DNA of 20,857 nucleotides, taken from contig JAOXYB010063278.1 in NCBI GenBank assembly GCA_028565635.1, positions 1-20,857 of the forward strand. Reading direction: 5' to 3'. This DNA is from Phoronis ovalis. Its lineage: Eukaryota; Phoronida; Phoronidae. Shown here piece after piece: positions 19,952-20,857 of the stretch. Both the position numbers and the translations under genes were made by a program. Within the stretch, counting starts at the first letter, position 1; every line of letters starts with the position of its first letter. The notes beneath the pieces were generated by a model. That model searched no databases. It had not been told where the DNA came from and worked only from the letters and a program-made list of their open reading frames with translations.

Positions 19952-20761
19952 ATGGTTGAAAATTGCTCGACACTACCAATTCCAAGTGCTTACGACAATC
20001 TGAGAGGTAAGAACATTTCTGATTTTGTTTATTGTTCATGCACTAGTCAAGTCTTATTCCAAAAATAACAGTGTCATTATACTTATAGTAGTTTCATAGA
20101 TACAAGCTTTTTAAAAGTTTACCGCTCCTTCCTTTTTTGTCAAGTGACCTGATAATATTGTTAGAAACAGATACTAGTCACTGCTGTAACAACTTCATCA
20201 GATAAATTAACGTAAATTGAAAATCACTACACTGTAATGGGTTAATATAAATCAAAATAAAAATGCTCAGCTTAACTCAAGAGCAACTTTCATGTCGAAA
20301 ATTCAGATGCTTTTTAACAAAATCATATTTACTCATGTTTTTGTATATTTTTATTGTTTCAGGGTTAAATGTTGGTGATATTGTTTTTATTCACGTTATT
20401 GTATATTTTGTTGTTTCAGAGTTAAGTATTGTTGGTATTGTTTTTTCTCATGTTTAACTTATTGTATTATTTTTATAGTTTCCGAGCTAAGTGTTAGTGG
20501 TATATTGTTTTGATTTATGTTATGGTATATTTTTATTATTTCATTGCTAAGTGCTAGTGGTGTTATTTTTACTCAGTCATGTTATTGTATATTTTCATTG
20601 TTTCAGAGTTAAGTGCTGGTGGTATTGTTTTCCTGGCTGTACTTTGCTCACTTACAGTCATTACTGTTGGGATATTTGTTGAAGAGGTCTATTTTATTGT
20701 TCACCATTTTGATTGTTGGAGGAGACTTAGTAGAACAATCTGGCTGCTAGGATTATACCCT
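19952..20761 (+). CDS. Organic solute transporter alpha-like membrane protein, first two coding exons (partial)
   Basis: Exon A, 19952-20006, starts after a TTTGTTTCAG acceptor at 19916 and encodes MVENCSTLPIPSAYDNLR plus one base; its donor is GTAAGA. Exon B, 20607-20761, begins after TTGTTTCAG, completes a Glu codon and encodes 51 residues to a CCT|GTAAGA donor; 70 codons are visible. A transmembrane helix (GIVFLAVLCSLTVITVGIFV) is followed by EEVYFIVHHFDCWRRLSRTI, then WLLGLYP. This matches the start of the OST-alpha/TMEM184 (Solute_trans_a) family: extracellular N-terminus, first helix ending in an acidic FxE-D/E-Y motif, an RR-containing loop, then TM2. Vertebrate OST-alpha (SLC51A) pairs with OST-beta for bile acid and steroid transport at the plasma membrane. 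The rest lies beyond the window. The start codon is inferred and an upstream noncoding exon is likely. Confidence 0.72.
20331..20606 (+). repeat. Tandem array of acceptor-bearing units before exon B
   Basis: Five imperfect units share ACTCATGTTATTGTATATTT, then TTATTGTTTCAG and AGTTAAGTGCTGGTGGTATT, ending in a T run. The acceptor-equivalent positions are 20362, 20419, 20484, 20544 and 20606. Units 1, 2 and 5 keep TTTCAG; unit 3 has TTTCCG and unit 4 TTTCAT at this point. The last unit is the real intron-exon boundary. Each unit therefore duplicates the intron 3' end plus the first codons of exon B. Confidence 0.85.
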
Positions 20762-20857
20762 GTAAGAGACGAATGTATATGATTATACCCTGTAAGAGAC
20801 GAATGTATATGATTATACCCTGTAAGAGACGAATGTATATGATTATACCCTGTAAGA
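20751..20857 (+). repeat. 30-bp tandem array carrying the exon B splice donor
   Basis: Units at 20751-20780, 20781-20810, 20811-20840 and a partial one from 20841 are identical over the visible bases and continue past the window edge. Each unit is the last 11 bases of exon B (GATTATACCCT), a GTAAGA donor and 13 further bases. Reading through the first donor gives VRDECI and a stop. Confidence 0.95.

Noticed and set aside
20263-20457. 64-codon plus frame (repeated VGDIVF/VGIVF peptides) as a coding exon
   Set aside because: It reads through the acceptor-bearing tandem units, mostly intronic, and ends in a stop in unit 3. It is a shadow of the repeated exon start.
1-20857. CRISPR array, prophage, or bacterial operon
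   Set aside because: The tandem arrays lack spacer-like unique sequence, and the genes have spliceosomal introns; the window is nuclear animal DNA.

Overview
The window reads as AT-rich nuclear DNA of an invertebrate animal, probably a marine one and possibly a lophotrochozoan; the phylum is inferred, not proven. It has GT-AG introns, short exons, no operons, and many small inverted-repeat elements. The longest uninterrupted reading frames are mostly repeat shadows; the real genes are only visible when spliced.

Three genes can be reconstructed. (1) Plus strand, 9378-12118, four exons, 138 aa: a small secretory-pathway protein with an N-terminal signal sequence, an acidic linker, a tail of 14 closely spaced cysteines and a C-terminal KDEL, so probably ER or sarcoplasmic-reticulum luminal. 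(2) Minus strand, 18727-13302, ten exons, 348 aa, every junction in phase: a PLP-dependent cysteine synthase of the fungal 'cysteine synthase 2' type, with a likely mitochondrial presequence. (3) Plus strand, from 19952 and running off the right edge: the first two coding exons of an organic solute transporter alpha-like (SLC51A/TMEM184 superfamily) membrane protein. Genes 1 and 2 converge; genes 2 and 3 are divergent, with about 1.2 kb between start codons. No shared pathway is evident.

The left 9.2 kb has no gene I can support. It holds a family of short elements with CCGGGGG-type ends, a TCAATATGAAAG-like terminal inverted repeat and an internal 18-bp palindrome (GCGTAACGCGCGTTACGC). It also holds two other hairpin or inverted-repeat elements, a tRNA-derived SINE-like sequence and a minisatellite. 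Introns of gene 1 contain a foldback element with a likely 8-bp target duplication, a CpG-decayed copy of the gene's own 5' end, and another hairpin element.

The most unusual structure is at the right edge. Both splice sites of exon 2 of the transporter gene lie in tandem arrays whose units carry the splice site itself: about five 57-65 bp units with the acceptor, and at least 3.5 units of 30 bp with the donor. Only the innermost acceptor and the first donor keep the frame open.
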